Shown here: piece by piece, positions 27,020 through 36,088 of the stretch
Position numbering within the stretch: the first letter of the stretch is position 1
Layout of the letters: each line of letters starts with the position of its first letter
Source: Larkinella soli
GTDB taxonomy: Bacteria; Bacteroidota; Bacteroidia; Cytophagales; Spirosomataceae
NCBI RefSeq assembly: GCF_003703975.1
Contig: NZ_QTJY01000004.1
Span: forward strand, 62,001 to 126,000
Length of the DNA stretch: 64,000 nt
Reading direction: 5' to 3'
The notes under the pieces: model-generated
The model's input: the letters and a program-made list of their open reading frames with translations, nothing else
The model's database searches: none
Told to the model about the DNA's origin: nothing
Made by a program: the position numbers and the translations under genes

Positions 27020-28396
27020 ATGAACATCCGTACCCGCCTGTCGATCAACTTTCTCATCGTCGTAGCCGCGAATCTCATCCTGTTTTCGATGGTGATCTAT
27101 GTCACCTCCTCCTACAACCGGCGCAGCGACTTCTACAAACGCCTGGGCGACAAGGCCATTACCACCACCCGCCTGCTGGTGGAAGTGTCGGAGGTGAATG
27201 AACGACTTCTCAAGCTCATCGACCGCAACAACCTCTCGGCCCTGCCCGAAGAACAGATTACCGTCTACGATCGCCGGAACCGCATCGTCTATTCCAGCGA
27301 CGACCGGCCCGATGTGGTGCCCGAAACGCCCGAACTGCTCGACCGCATCCGGAAGGAGCGGGAGGTCTGGATGCAGCGAAACGACCGGCAGGTGATCGGA
27401 ATCGCCTACAATTACGACGGCCGGCAGTGGGTGATCGTAGCCTCGGCCTACGACGAATTCGGCCTGACCGAACTCTACCAGCTTCGGACGGTGATCGCCG
27501 TCGGCCTGCTGGTGACGCTGACGCTGGTGGGGCTGACGGGCTGGTTCTACGCCGGACGGTCGCTGCAACCCATCACGGACGTGGTCCGTCAGGTCGACGC
27601 CATCACGGTTTCAAAACTCGACCAGCGGGTGCGGGCGGGCAGCGACGGCGATGAAATGGCACGGCTGGCCGACACCTTCAACCGGATGCTCGACCGGGTG
27701 CAGGCGGCTTTCGACATCCAGCGCAACTTCGTGGCCAATGCCTCGCACGAACTGCGTACCCCGCTGACGGTCATTACGGGCCAGATCGAAACCACCCTGA
27801 TCAAGTCCCGCACGGTGGAGGAACACGAGGCCAAATGGCGGGCGCTGCTCGAAACCATGCACCACCTCAACAAACTGGCCAACGGCCTGCTCCAGCTCGC
27901 CCAGGTGAGTATCGATCAGACCGGCAAGACCTTCCGGGAGCTGTCGGTCGACGAGGTGGTGTCCCAGGCCGCCCGGCTGCTCCGGACCCGGCAGCCCGAC
28001 TTCCACGTCGGCTTTCACATCGGCAGCGACGCCGACGCCGACCCGCCCGACCTGAGCATGACCGGCGACGAATCGCTGCTGACCACGGCCTTTCTGAACC
28101 TGATGGAAAACGCCTGCAAGTTCTCCTCCGACAAAAAGGTGGAGGTGTCGCTCGATGCCGACGAGCAGTGGGTGACGATCCGGTTCCGCGACCGGGGCAT
28201 CGGCATCAGTCCGACCGATATGCCCTACATCTACGTTCCGTTTTTCCGGGCCGAGAACGCGCGGCACGTCAAGGGTCACGGCATCGGTTTGCCCCTGACT
28301 CAGAGCATCATACAACTTCATAACGGAAAGATTGGGGTCGAATCGGAGGTCAATCAGGGCACCGAAATCACGCTTCAGCTCCCTAAACGTCTCTAA
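27020..28396 (+). CDS. Membrane sensor histidine kinase
   Basis: 458 residues: helix 1 (about 9-30), a periplasmic domain of about 120 residues (YNRRSDFYKRLGDKA ... WVIVASAYDEFG), helix 2 (about 157-178), HAMP (LQPITDVVRQVDAI), HisKA with H243 in ANASHELRTPLT, and an HATPase with N box NLMENACKFS, and G boxes DRGIGIS and GHGIGL. It forms a two-component pair with the regulator 3 bases upstream. The overall plan is like CusS or other envelope or metal stress kinases, but the signal is not readable. Its stop codon is part of the first pentamer of the repeat array. Confidence 0.94.
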   Translation: MNIRTRLSINFLIVVAANLILFSMVIYVTSSYNRRSDFYKRLGDKAITTTRLLVEVSEVNERLLKLIDRNNLSALPEEQITVYDRRNRIVYSSDDRPDVVPETPELLDRIRKEREVWMQRNDRQVIGIAYNYDGRQWVIVASAYDEFGLTELYQLRTVIAVGLLVTLTLVGLTGWFYAGRSLQPITDVVRQVDAITVSKLDQRVRAGSDGDEMARLADTFNRMLDRVQAAFDIQRNFVANASHELRTPLTVITGQIETTLIKSRTVEEHEAKWRALLETMHHLNKLANGLLQLAQVSIDQTGKTFRELSVDEVVSQAARLLRTRQPDFHVGFHIGSDADADPPDLSMTGDESLLTTAFLNLMENACKFSSDKKVEVSLDADEQWVTIRFRDRGIGISPTDMPYIYVPFFRAENARHVKGHGIGLPLTQSIIQLHNGKIGVESEVNQGTEITLQLPKRL

Positions 28397-28451
28397 TCGA
28401 ATTCTAATCGGCTTTTAATTGATCTCTTATCGACTTCTAACAGCCCTCTAA
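28392..28451 (+). promoter_or_regulatory. Six TCTAA-like pentamers at exact 11-bp spacing (candidate response-regulator array)
   Basis: TCTAA begins at 28392, 28403, 28436 and 28447, with TTTAA at 28414 and TCTTA at 28425; each start is exactly 11 bases after the previous one. A consensus -7 element follows at 28474-28481. PhoB-type regulators bind direct repeats of this pitch on one DNA face. The first pentamer overlaps the kinase stop codon. Binding by the regulator at 26333 is an inference. Confidence 0.7.
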
Positions 28452-28473
28452 TGAGCCGAATGGACCCCGGCGC

Positions 28474-28481
28474 TAATTTTG
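28474..28481 (+). promoter_or_regulatory. -7 element downstream of the array
   Basis: TAATTTTG is an exact TAnnTTTG match. No TTG lies at the -33 position, which fits a promoter that needs an activator bound to the array just upstream. Predicted transcript start is near 28488, 30 bases before the next gene. Confidence 0.65.
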
Positions 28482-28517
28482 TAACTCACAAGGACACCAT
28501 TTTTAAAGCGAAGGGGT

Positions 28518-28823
28518 ATGATGAACCGAGCAGAGAATAACCGTTTCAAACCTTCCGGCCTCGTCAACTGGGTGACGGTCTGGGGGCTGATCTTCGCGGC
28601 CATTGGCCTTAACTATTATGCCGACTTTAAAAAGGAATATACCGGCAAACAGACCTACCAGACCGCGCTGCGCGAGCGGGAGCGCGAACTCGAATCGCTC
28701 CGGATCGCCCGGCAGCAGATGGATCAGGAACTGGTTCAGATGCGGTCCGCCCTGGATCAGTGCCGAACCGGCCAGACGGCCCAGCGTCAAACCGCGTCGG
28801 CCGCCCTGGTAAGTAATCAATAA
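28518..28823 (+). CDS. Small membrane-anchored coiled-coil protein
   Basis: 101 residues. After a polar start, residues 15-35 (GLVNWVTVWGLIFAAIGLNYYA) form one membrane helix; residues 38-85 are charged with a heptad-like pattern (TALRERERELESLRIARQQMDQELVQMRSALDQ), predicting a coiled coil; the tail is Gln/Ala-rich. A purine-rich GAAGGGG precedes the start. No family recognised. It is the first gene behind the six-fold repeat array, so it is the likeliest direct output of the neighbouring two-component system. A terminator-like hairpin separates it from the SulP gene. Confidence 0.7.
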   Translation: MMNRAENNRFKPSGLVNWVTVWGLIFAAIGLNYYADFKKEYTGKQTYQTALRERERELESLRIARQQMDQELVQMRSALDQCRTGQTAQRQTASAALVSNQ

Positions 28824-28843
28824 TTCGACAGAACCAGCCAAAC

Positions 28844-28880
28844 GCCGACCCGCCCGAAGCGGGTCGGCATTGAGTTTTTA
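28844..28880 (+). terminator. Hairpin after the coiled-coil gene
   Basis: GCCGACCCGC (28844-28853) and GCGGGTCGGC (28859-28868) form a perfect 10-bp stem with a 5-base loop, followed by ATTGAGTTTTTATT. Confidence 0.75.
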
Positions 28881-28910
28881 TTCACATCAATAAACAGGAG
28901 GGAAGCACGG

Positions 28911-30530
28911 ATGAACCAAACGGTGAAAAAGCAGGCATTCGATTTCAGAACAATGCAGGGCGATATAAAAGGGGGCGTGATTTCATTTCTGGTGGCCGTA
29001 CCACTGTGTCTGGGCATTGCTCTGGCATCGGGAGCGCCCCTGTTTGCCGGTATTCTCTCCGGCATCGTCGGGGGGCTGGTGGTGGGGGCGATCAGCCGGT
29101 CGGCGGTGAGTATTTCGGGGCCGGAGGCTGGTCTGATCGTGGTCGTGCTGGGCGCCGTCGAGGCCCTCGGTTCGTTCCCGGCGGTATTGCTGGCGACCTG
29201 TCTGGCCGGGGTGCTCCAGATTGGGCTGGGTTTTGCCCGGGCCGGGATCGTCAGCAACTTTTTTCCGACATCAGTCATTAAAGGTATGCTGGGCGGTATC
29301 GGTATCATTCTCATCATCAAGCAGATACCGCATCTGGTAGGATACGATGCCGACGCGGCCGAATCGTACATCCTGCTGCCTAATCAGGGCATCGACATCA
29401 TCGACCAGTTCGTGCTGGCTTTCGGGCAGTTCAACGTGGGCGCCATCCTGATTGCGCTGGTTTCGCTGGGCATCCTGCTGCTGTGGGAAAAGCCGCGAAT
29501 CAAACAACATCCGGTTTTGCGGAACCTTCCGGCGGCCCTGATCGTGGTGGTACTGGGCATTCTCTTCAACGAACTGTACAAAACGCTCGTGCCGGCCTGG
29601 ACGCTGAGCGGTGACCACCTCGTCCAGTTGCCCGTTGCGACAAGTGCGCCGGAGTTTCTTCAGCTGCTGACCCTGCCCGACTTTTCTCAGTGGAACAACC
29701 CGCAGGTGTATATTTCGGCCGTATCCATCGCACTGGTTGCCAGCCTGGAAGCCCTGCTGGCCGTAGAAGCGACGGATGACCTCGACCCGCTGAAGCGTAA
29801 GACCCCGACCAACCGGGAGCTGAAGGCGCAGGGAATCGGTAACATCGTGAGCGGGCTGGTCGGCGGTTTGCCGCTGACGTCCATCATTGTTCGGAGTTCG
29901 GTCAGTATCAACGCCGGAGCCCGCACCAAACTGGCGGCCCTCGTTCACGGGTCCTTATTGCTGGTCTGCGTCGTCGCGATCCCCCGGGTGCTGAACCTGA
30001 TCCCCTGGGCGGCTCTGGCTTCGATTCTGCTGGTAACGGGGTATAAGCTGGCACCGATCGCGACGTTCCGGCAGATGTATCAGCTCGGAAAACCGAAGTT
30101 CTTCTCGTTCATTACGACGGTGATCGCCATCCTGCTCACCGACCTCCTGACCGGTATTGCCATCGGGATGGCCGTGGGGCTGTTCTTCGTCCTGCGCGAA
30201 AATTACCGCAAGGGGCATCAGGTCGAAACCGTCGACGAAAGCGAGGGCCGACACGTGCGCATTCGTCTGGGCGAACACGTCTCATTCCTGAACAAAGCCG
30301 GTATCGTGGAGCAGCTGCGGAGCGTTCCTGATAACTCACTGGTCGAGATCGACGGCACGCAGTCATCCTACATCGACCGCGACGTTCTGGATGCCATTCG
30401 GAACTTTCGCGAAACCGCCCGAACGCGCAACATCCAGCTGACGTTCCGCCGGACCACCGAACCGGAACTGTCGTCGGTGCTGCAACGCGACCGGGTACCT
30501 ACCTACAACGGACACCCCCACCGGATTTAA
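28911..30530 (+). CDS. SulP-family inorganic anion transporter
   Basis: 539 residues. The opening MQGDIKGGVISFLVAVPLCLGIALASGAP is the SulP family entry, followed by about 11-12 membrane helices and the signature SISGPEAGLIVVVLGA. The last about 100 residues (VRIRLGEHVSFLNKAGIVEQL ... LVEIDGTQSSYIDRDVLDAIRNF) form a STAS domain. The substrate may be bicarbonate, sulfate or another anion and cannot be settled from sequence. The start is preceded by AGGAGGG (28896-28903 region), a strong Shine-Dalgarno that is unusual for this phylum. A bidirectional terminator follows. Confidence 0.9.
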   Translation: MNQTVKKQAFDFRTMQGDIKGGVISFLVAVPLCLGIALASGAPLFAGILSGIVGGLVVGAISRSAVSISGPEAGLIVVVLGAVEALGSFPAVLLATCLAGVLQIGLGFARAGIVSNFFPTSVIKGMLGGIGIILIIKQIPHLVGYDADAAESYILLPNQGIDIIDQFVLAFGQFNVGAILIALVSLGILLLWEKPRIKQHPVLRNLPAALIVVVLGILFNELYKTLVPAWTLSGDHLVQLPVATSAPEFLQLLTLPDFSQWNNPQVYISAVSIALVASLEALLAVEATDDLDPLKRKTPTNRELKAQGIGNIVSGLVGGLPLTSIIVRSSVSINAGARTKLAALVHGSLLLVCVVAIPRVLNLIPWAALASILLVTGYKLAPIATFRQMYQLGKPKFFSFITTVIAILLTDLLTGIAIGMAVGLFFVLRENYRKGHQVETVDESEGRHVRIRLGEHVSFLNKAGIVEQLRSVPDNSLVEIDGTQSSYIDRDVLDAIRNFRETARTRNIQLTFRRTTEPELSSVLQRDRVPTYNGHPHRI

Positions 30531-30550
30531 GAGTTGGATAGATGTACAGG

Positions 30551-30582
30551 AAACTCCGCAGAATGATCTGCGGAGTTTTTTT
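30551..30582. terminator. Bidirectional terminator after the SulP gene
   Basis: AAACTCCGCA and TGCGGAGTTT pair around GAATGATC, with seven T following. It also lies just past the stop of the converging permease gene. Confidence 0.9.
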
Positions 30583-30592
30583 GTTTTACCCC

Positions 30593-33025
30593 TCATTCAC
30601 TCCGCAGACTCTTCACCGGATTTGCCAAAGCGGCCCGGATCGACTGGAACGAGACGGTTGCCAGCGCAATGAGCGTAGCCGCCAGACCGGCCAGGGCAAA
30701 CACCCACCAGTCGAGGTCCACTTTATAGGCGAAATCCTGTAGCCATTGATTCATGAGCCACCAGGCAAGGGGAGAGGCAATGACGATGGCAACGGCCACC
30801 AGTTTCAAAAAGTCGCCGGAGAGCAGCACGGCGATGCTGGTGATGGAGGCCCCCAATACCTTCCGCACGCCGATTTCCTTCGTACGTTGCTCGGCCATAA
30901 AAGCCGCCAGCCCGAACAGGCCCATACACGCGATCAGAATGGCCAGCCCGGACGCCAGCGCGAACAGCGTCCCCGATTGCCGCTCCGATTGATACAGCCG
31001 GTTGTAATTGTCGTCGACGAAAAAGAAATCGAACGGATTCCCCGGAAACTGTCGCTTGTATAGCTGTTCCAGCTGGGCTACCTTCTCCGGCATACGGTCG
31101 CCGGTCAGCCGGACGGTATAATAGGATGCGTTGTTGGTCTGCGGGTAGAAAATAATCGGATCGATGGCCTGCCGGACCGACTGGTGGTGGTAGTCCTTCA
31201 GTACCCCGACCACCTCATAATCCCGGCCCCAGCGGATCCGCTTCCCGACGGCCTGCTGCGTCGACTCGAAGCCCAGCTGGCGGACGGCCGTCTCGTTGAG
31301 CATCACCTGCGTAACCTGGTCCCAGGGTTTGTTGCCCATGGCTTCGGTGATGTTTGAGCCGGCGGCCAGTTTCAGGCCATAGGTCGGCACGAAGCGGTGG
31401 TCGACCCCGGCAATGGCATAGCTTTTTCGCTCCTCACCCGGTTTCGGCACCGGGCGGGTGATGCCCGACGCTTTGAAATTATACCAGCGGCTCGGTACGC
31501 TGGTCGTTTTGCAGAACTCCTGTACGAAAGCCAGCTGCTCGAACTCCTGAAGGAAGGCGGTTTTACGGGTCTGAAACGTCTCGTCGATGCTCACTTCGGG
31601 AGCCTGAATTACCAGCAGCTGGTCGGTTTTTACGCCCAGGTCCTTGTTTTGCATATACTGCAACTGTCGGTACAGCACGGCCGTGGAGGCAATCAGCGCC
31701 ACCGAAATACTGAACTGTACCACCACTAACGACTGCCGAAGGAAAACGCCCCGGCTCGAGCGGGCAAACACCCCTTTCAGCGTCTGCGTCGGCCGGAACG
31801 AGGAGAGTACGAAGGCCACATACATGCCCGACGCCAGCGAACTTACCACCAGCCCCGCCACCCCGACGGCCCACAGGCCTCCCTGGAACAGACCTCCCAG
31901 CGAGAGCGGTTTGCCCGTAAACTGGTTGAAGGCGTCCTGCAGGGAGGTCACCAGCAACAGGGCCAGCCCCAGACCGAACAGGTTGAGCAGGACGGATTCG
32001 CCCAGGAACTGCGCAATCAGCTGCTCACGGCCGGCGCCCACCGCTTTCCGGACGCCCACTTCCCGGGCACGTTTCAGCGAGCCGGCCGTCGAAAGGTTGA
32101 TATAATTGAACCAGGCAATGGCGAGAATGAGCAGGCCGATACCGCCCAGCAGATAGACAAAGCTGAGTTTACCCGTCGTCGTAAAGGTATCGCCCAGCGA
32201 GGAGGCCAGATGAACATTTTTAAGCGGCTGAAGCCGGAGCGGCTCGCCGGCGGTTTCGGGCCGGAGTTTGTTCTTGAAGGCATTCAGTTTCTGCTCGAAC
32301 GCCAGGTAGTCGGCGCCCTCGCGGAGTTGCAGGTAGGTCTGGGTGAAGCCGGATTCCAGATTGTCGAGTTTTGCCCAGTCGGCGTTGCCGTTCAGGTTGG
32401 CCGGGTTCTCCAGTGTCTTCAGCGAGAAAAGCATGTCGTACCGGAAGTCGGAATTGGCCGGCATGTCGCGGTACACGGCCGTGACCGTATACGGCTTGCG
32501 TCCGAACTGGTTGGTCAGGGTCAGCGAGAGGCCGAGCGCGGGCTTGCCGCCGAAGTATTTTCGGGCGACGGATTCCGAAATGGCGACGGTAAAAGGCTGG
32601 TTGAGCGAGTTCGCCGAGCCGGAAACCACCGGGAAGGAAAACATCTCGAAGAAGCTGCCGTCGGCCATCGTAATGGCATTCTCCCGGAAGGATTTTCCAC
32701 GAACCGGGTCCCCGCTGGAGACGATCCCCACGATGACGTCGGCGGTACGGCAATAGCGGGCTACCTCCCCGAACTGCTGCCGGGTGAGCGGCCCGACGCC
32801 CGGCGGCAGAAACTCGAACGTAGCGCCTTCGCGGTTCTGCGCCAGCATCCGGTAGAGTGTCGGCAGATTTTTGTGAAACCGGTTGACGCCGTACTCGAAG
32901 CTGATGAATTCCAGGATAAACAGAAAGGTCGTGAGGCCGAGCGCCAGACCGGAGATGTTGATGAAGGTAAACGCCTTGTTTTTCCAGAGATTCCGGAAGG
33001 CGATTTTCAGGTAGTTATTGAACAT
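30593..33025 (-). CDS. ABC transporter permease of the MacB/FtsX type
   Basis: 810 residues from the ATG complementary to 33023-33025 (MFNNYLKIAFRNLWKNKAFTFINISGLALGL), the standard opening of these Bacteroidota permeases; a longer start at 33097 adds 24 atypical residues. Two halves each have a MacB-type periplasmic domain and an FtsX helix set; signatures are SLKRAREVGVRKAVGAGREQLIAQFLGES and KEIGVRKVLGASITSIAVLLSGDFLKLV. No ATPase lies next to it. It is similar in plan to the protein at 18456 but clearly diverged, so the two are family members rather than a recent copy. Cargo unknown. Confidence 0.88.
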   Translation of the reverse strand: MFNNYLKIAFRNLWKNKAFTFINISGLALGLTTFLFILEFISFEYGVNRFHKNLPTLYRMLAQNREGATFEFLPPGVGPLTRQQFGEVARYCRTADVIVGIVSSGDPVRGKSFRENAITMADGSFFEMFSFPVVSGSANSLNQPFTVAISESVARKYFGGKPALGLSLTLTNQFGRKPYTVTAVYRDMPANSDFRYDMLFSLKTLENPANLNGNADWAKLDNLESGFTQTYLQLREGADYLAFEQKLNAFKNKLRPETAGEPLRLQPLKNVHLASSLGDTFTTTGKLSFVYLLGGIGLLILAIAWFNYINLSTAGSLKRAREVGVRKAVGAGREQLIAQFLGESVLLNLFGLGLALLLVTSLQDAFNQFTGKPLSLGGLFQGGLWAVGVAGLVVSSLASGMYVAFVLSSFRPTQTLKGVFARSSRGVFLRQSLVVVQFSISVALIASTAVLYRQLQYMQNKDLGVKTDQLLVIQAPEVSIDETFQTRKTAFLQEFEQLAFVQEFCKTTSVPSRWYNFKASGITRPVPKPGEERKSYAIAGVDHRFVPTYGLKLAAGSNITEAMGNKPWDQVTQVMLNETAVRQLGFESTQQAVGKRIRWGRDYEVVGVLKDYHHQSVRQAIDPIIFYPQTNNASYYTVRLTGDRMPEKVAQLEQLYKRQFPGNPFDFFFVDDNYNRLYQSERQSGTLFALASGLAILIACMGLFGLAAFMAEQRTKEIGVRKVLGASITSIAVLLSGDFLKLVAVAIVIASPLAWWLMNQWLQDFAYKVDLDWWVFALAGLAATLIALATVSFQSIRAALANPVKSLRSE

Positions 33026-33209
33026 AGAGCGAGTTGGTTGGGTCGGGCCGTGTTCCTGAATTGCCCCAAATCCCTTGCCAAACCCAAAAAACGTCATTTG
33101 AACCGTCCAGACCGGATCGGAACCCGAATCCTGTACGATTTCGGACAGCCGGTTGTCCGGCAGCGAACAGGAAAACTTTTTGATCCTCAGCGGGATGAGG
33201 GGCCGGTCT

Positions 33210-35474
33210 TCACTTCCGCCCGGCCGTAGACGGCAACCGTCCGGGTTTCAGCTCGTCCCAGGTCCAGGCCACGGTCCGGCCGGCGGTTTCTTCCCGCACT
33301 TTTTTCACCTGCTCGGGAGTCACCGTGACCCAGTTGATGTAGCCCTCGCTCATCTGCGGGAAACTGCGCATACACAGGTCGAGTCGGAGGTAGTTCAGCA
33401 CGGCCGCGATCCACTCGTCGGTGTTGGTGCCCATCGGCGGCATCTGGTCGGCGTAGGTATGCCCGTCGACCGGGCCTTTCAGCCCGTGCAGCATGATCTT
33501 GATAACTTCGTTCTTATTCTCGATCAGCTTGAACTTGCTGATGAGGGGAGGGGCCACCTTCGTCGGAAGACCCTGCCCCTCAGGCCCGTGGCAGGACGCA
33601 CAGAGCGAATTAAAAATGGAGGCCCCTTCCAGCATCGATCGGCGGGTCGGCTCGGCCAGGGCCATGAGTTTGTAGCCATACCGGCGGGCTTCCTCGGTTT
33701 TCTGCAGGCTCGTCCGGATGCCCGTGAGCAGTTCGTCATCCGGGTGCTGGTCCAGAATTTTCCGGCTGAGAACCCCGGCTTCCGCTGATTTCGATAAGCT
33801 CAGCGACAGCAGCAGCTGGCCGAGTACATCGCGCCCGGCATCGTTGCCGATCCGCTGCAAAGCCGCCAGCACCCCGGCATCTCCCTTTTTCAAAAACGGC
33901 TCGCTGAGCCGGACGGCAGCCTTGCGGATGGGTACCTCCGGGTCGCCGAGCGCCGTCAGCAGGGTCGGTTTATCCAGCGCATCCAGCCCTTCCAGCGTCC
34001 ATAAGGCATGGAGCCGGCCCAAAAGCGTCGCCTGAGCGGAGTCCTGGCCCAGCGCCTTCTTCCGCAGGGCCGGAACGACCGACCGGTCTCCCCGGACGAT
34101 CAGTTCTTTCTGGGCATTATCCCGCCACCAGCCGTTCGGATGATCGAGGTAGGCCACCAGATCGCTGACCGCGTCCTCCGGCAGGTGCGGTTTGGGGCCG
34201 CGGGCCATTCCTTCGTAGACGAGCCGGTAGATGCGGCCGCGTTTGACGTTCCGGTGCAGCCCCTTCGTCATGATCTGGTCATACAGAAAGCTGCCCGGCT
34301 GCGCCCAGGTGGATTCCTGGATGATGCCCCGGTACATATCGACGATATACAGGCAGCCGTCCGGGCCGGTGTAGGTGTTGACGGGCCGGAAATTCATATC
34401 CGTCGAGCTGATGAACTCGTCCTCCCGGTAGACGTTGGAGAGGGTAATCCGCCCGTCGGTCTCGGTGAGATTGGCCCGCCGGATGAACCGGCCCACCGGC
34501 TCGCAGGCCAGATAGTCGCCATAGAGGCTTTTCGGCAGGCGGTCGCCCCGGAACACCGACTGCCCGGATACGGATGTAAAGCCGAACATCGTACTGTCCG
34601 GGCGCAGGGTGCGGGGGCCGCCGTTCACGTCCGGCGTTTTGATGCGGGGCCAGACTTTGCCGAACTCGGCATCCGTGGCCCCCGGCAGTTCCAACTGGCC
34701 GTATACCGGGTTGATCTGAAAACCGGTAGCCGCCGTGCCCGAAGCCGCCCGGCTAAAATAAAGCCGCCCATAGTCGTCGTGCGTCAGGCCCCACTGCCCG
34801 TTGGAGCCGCTCACGAGCGTATCGACGAGGAGTTTGCCCTGCCGGTATCGGAAGCGAACCGGGTCGGTGGTGACGTAAATCCAGTTGTCGAGATTCCAGT
34901 CGAGGCCGCTGCGCTGGTGTTCGACGTTGCCGTAGGCTTTCTTCGGATTTTGATACACCACCCGTTTGTGGTCGGCGCGGCCGTCGCCGTCGGTGTCCCG
35001 GTAGGCGTATATGTTATAGGAATTGGTTTCGTTAACGTAGACCTCCCTGCCGACGCAGAGCACCATGCGGGGCGACAGAAGATGGTCGATGAAGACGGTA
35101 CTCTTATCCATCTTTCCATCGTCGTCGGTGTCTTCGAGCCGCATGATCCGGCTGCGGGGTTCATCCTGGCCCTGGGCGTCGACGGTCTGCATATAGGTTT
35201 CCAGCTGGGCTACATACATCCGGCCGTGGCCGTCCCAGGCGATGGCCGAGGGTTCCGAAATCATGGGTTCGCCGGCGACCAACTCCAGGCGGTATCCTTT
35301 GGGCAGACGGAACGACCGAAGCGATTGCTCCGGCGACTGCGGAACGGTAATGGGCGTCTGACTGACGGTGTGCGGGGTGTCGAAGGGATCTTCGTCGTTA
35401 AGGAAAAAAGGCGGCCGGGCGGCCATCCCCAGCAGGAGGAGGCCGCCCAGCAACCCGAAAAGCCGGTTATTCAT
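33210..35474 (-). CDS. Membrane-bound-dehydrogenase-like beta-propeller protein with HEAT repeats and c-type cytochrome domain
   Basis: 754 residues. A hydrophobic N-terminal signal or anchor (MNNRLFGLLGGLLLLGMAARP) precedes a propeller domain (RSFRLPKGYRLELVAGEPMISEPSAIAWDGHGRMYVAQ ... about 50-430) of the kind called PVC-type heme-binding or DUF7133. Residues about 440-600 are HEAT-like helices. The C-terminal cytochrome domain has CASCH (CxxCH) near residue 635 and a later Met in ADQMPPMGT as likely axial ligand. It overlaps the subunit-3 gene by 8 bases in one operon with a GMC oxidoreductase, suggesting it takes electrons from that flavoenzyme in the periplasm. Confidence 0.85.
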   Translation of the reverse strand: MNNRLFGLLGGLLLLGMAARPPFFLNDEDPFDTPHTVSQTPITVPQSPEQSLRSFRLPKGYRLELVAGEPMISEPSAIAWDGHGRMYVAQLETYMQTVDAQGQDEPRSRIMRLEDTDDDGKMDKSTVFIDHLLSPRMVLCVGREVYVNETNSYNIYAYRDTDGDGRADHKRVVYQNPKKAYGNVEHQRSGLDWNLDNWIYVTTDPVRFRYRQGKLLVDTLVSGSNGQWGLTHDDYGRLYFSRAASGTAATGFQINPVYGQLELPGATDAEFGKVWPRIKTPDVNGGPRTLRPDSTMFGFTSVSGQSVFRGDRLPKSLYGDYLACEPVGRFIRRANLTETDGRITLSNVYREDEFISSTDMNFRPVNTYTGPDGCLYIVDMYRGIIQESTWAQPGSFLYDQIMTKGLHRNVKRGRIYRLVYEGMARGPKPHLPEDAVSDLVAYLDHPNGWWRDNAQKELIVRGDRSVVPALRKKALGQDSAQATLLGRLHALWTLEGLDALDKPTLLTALGDPEVPIRKAAVRLSEPFLKKGDAGVLAALQRIGNDAGRDVLGQLLLSLSLSKSAEAGVLSRKILDQHPDDELLTGIRTSLQKTEEARRYGYKLMALAEPTRRSMLEGASIFNSLCASCHGPEGQGLPTKVAPPLISKFKLIENKNEVIKIMLHGLKGPVDGHTYADQMPPMGTNTDEWIAAVLNYLRLDLCMRSFPQMSEGYINWVTVTPEQVKKVREETAGRTVAWTWDELKPGRLPSTAGRK

Positions 35475-36084
35475 AACTCAGCCCATACTGCTTCAGCACG
35501 TCATCCGGGACGCCTTTCCACTCGTTGGGCGTATTGCCGACATAGCCGATGTCGGCGATGCCTATTTTACTCGTATAAAACCCGGTCATGACCAGATTGC
35601 GCATATTGGTGAAAAAGGTCTCCCCCTGTTTCATGTCGGGGGTGGCCTTACCGGGATAGGCGATCAGTTCCACCAGTTCGATCTGCTGTTCTTTGGTCAG
35701 TTGGGCGAACGGCTTGCCGTAGCGGCTTACGCATTTGTTGTTGAGCCAGCGCAGGCCACCGCGCATGGGTGTCTGCATCCGCGGCTGGTCGACCATCATG
35801 AAGTCGATGAAGGCCGAAACGCCGGCCTGCGACGCGCTGCCCGAATGGGAATCGGCCGGGATGATGATGTCGCTCAGGATCGTGACGGTCTGCAGCTCGG
35901 CCGGGGTCAGAAACTTCTGGCCCATAAGCTGGGTGTCGCGTTCGGCTTCGAATTTCTGCCGTCCCGGCAGCAGCTTGACGGCCGGTTTCGGTTCGGGGGG
36001 TTCAGGAACGGCGGCCTCAACGGGTCCGACGGCCATGCCCAGCGACGTGAGCGACAGGGCTTTGAGGGTATCTCTACGTTTCAT
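35467..36084 (-). CDS. Gluconate 2-dehydrogenase subunit 3 family protein
   Basis: 205 residues. The N-terminus MKRRDTLKALSLTSLGMAVGP is a twin-arginine-type signal, and the mature part (LTPAELQTVTILSDIIIPADSHSGSASQAGVSAFIDFMM ... AYPGKATPDMKQGETFFTNMRNLVMTGFYTSKIGIADIGYVGN) is the subunit-3 family. These small subunits escort a GMC flavoprotein across the membrane by Tat. The GMC gene upstream in the operon (4-base gap) has no signal of its own, which fits that partnership. Confidence 0.92.
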   Translation of the reverse strand: MKRRDTLKALSLTSLGMAVGPVEAAVPEPPEPKPAVKLLPGRQKFEAERDTQLMGQKFLTPAELQTVTILSDIIIPADSHSGSASQAGVSAFIDFMMVDQPRMQTPMRGGLRWLNNKCVSRYGKPFAQLTKEQQIELVELIAYPGKATPDMKQGETFFTNMRNLVMTGFYTSKIGIADIGYVGNTPNEWKGVPDDVLKQYGLSYE

Positions 36085-36088
36085 GGGC

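Noticed and set aside
28518-30530. One operon of the coiled-coil gene and the SulP gene
   Set aside because: A 10-bp perfect hairpin with a T-rich tail separates them, so simple co-transcription is doubtful.
18456-33025. Two MacB/FtsX permeases as a recent duplication
   Set aside because: They share only family signatures; the rest is diverged, and such permeases are numerous in these genomes.
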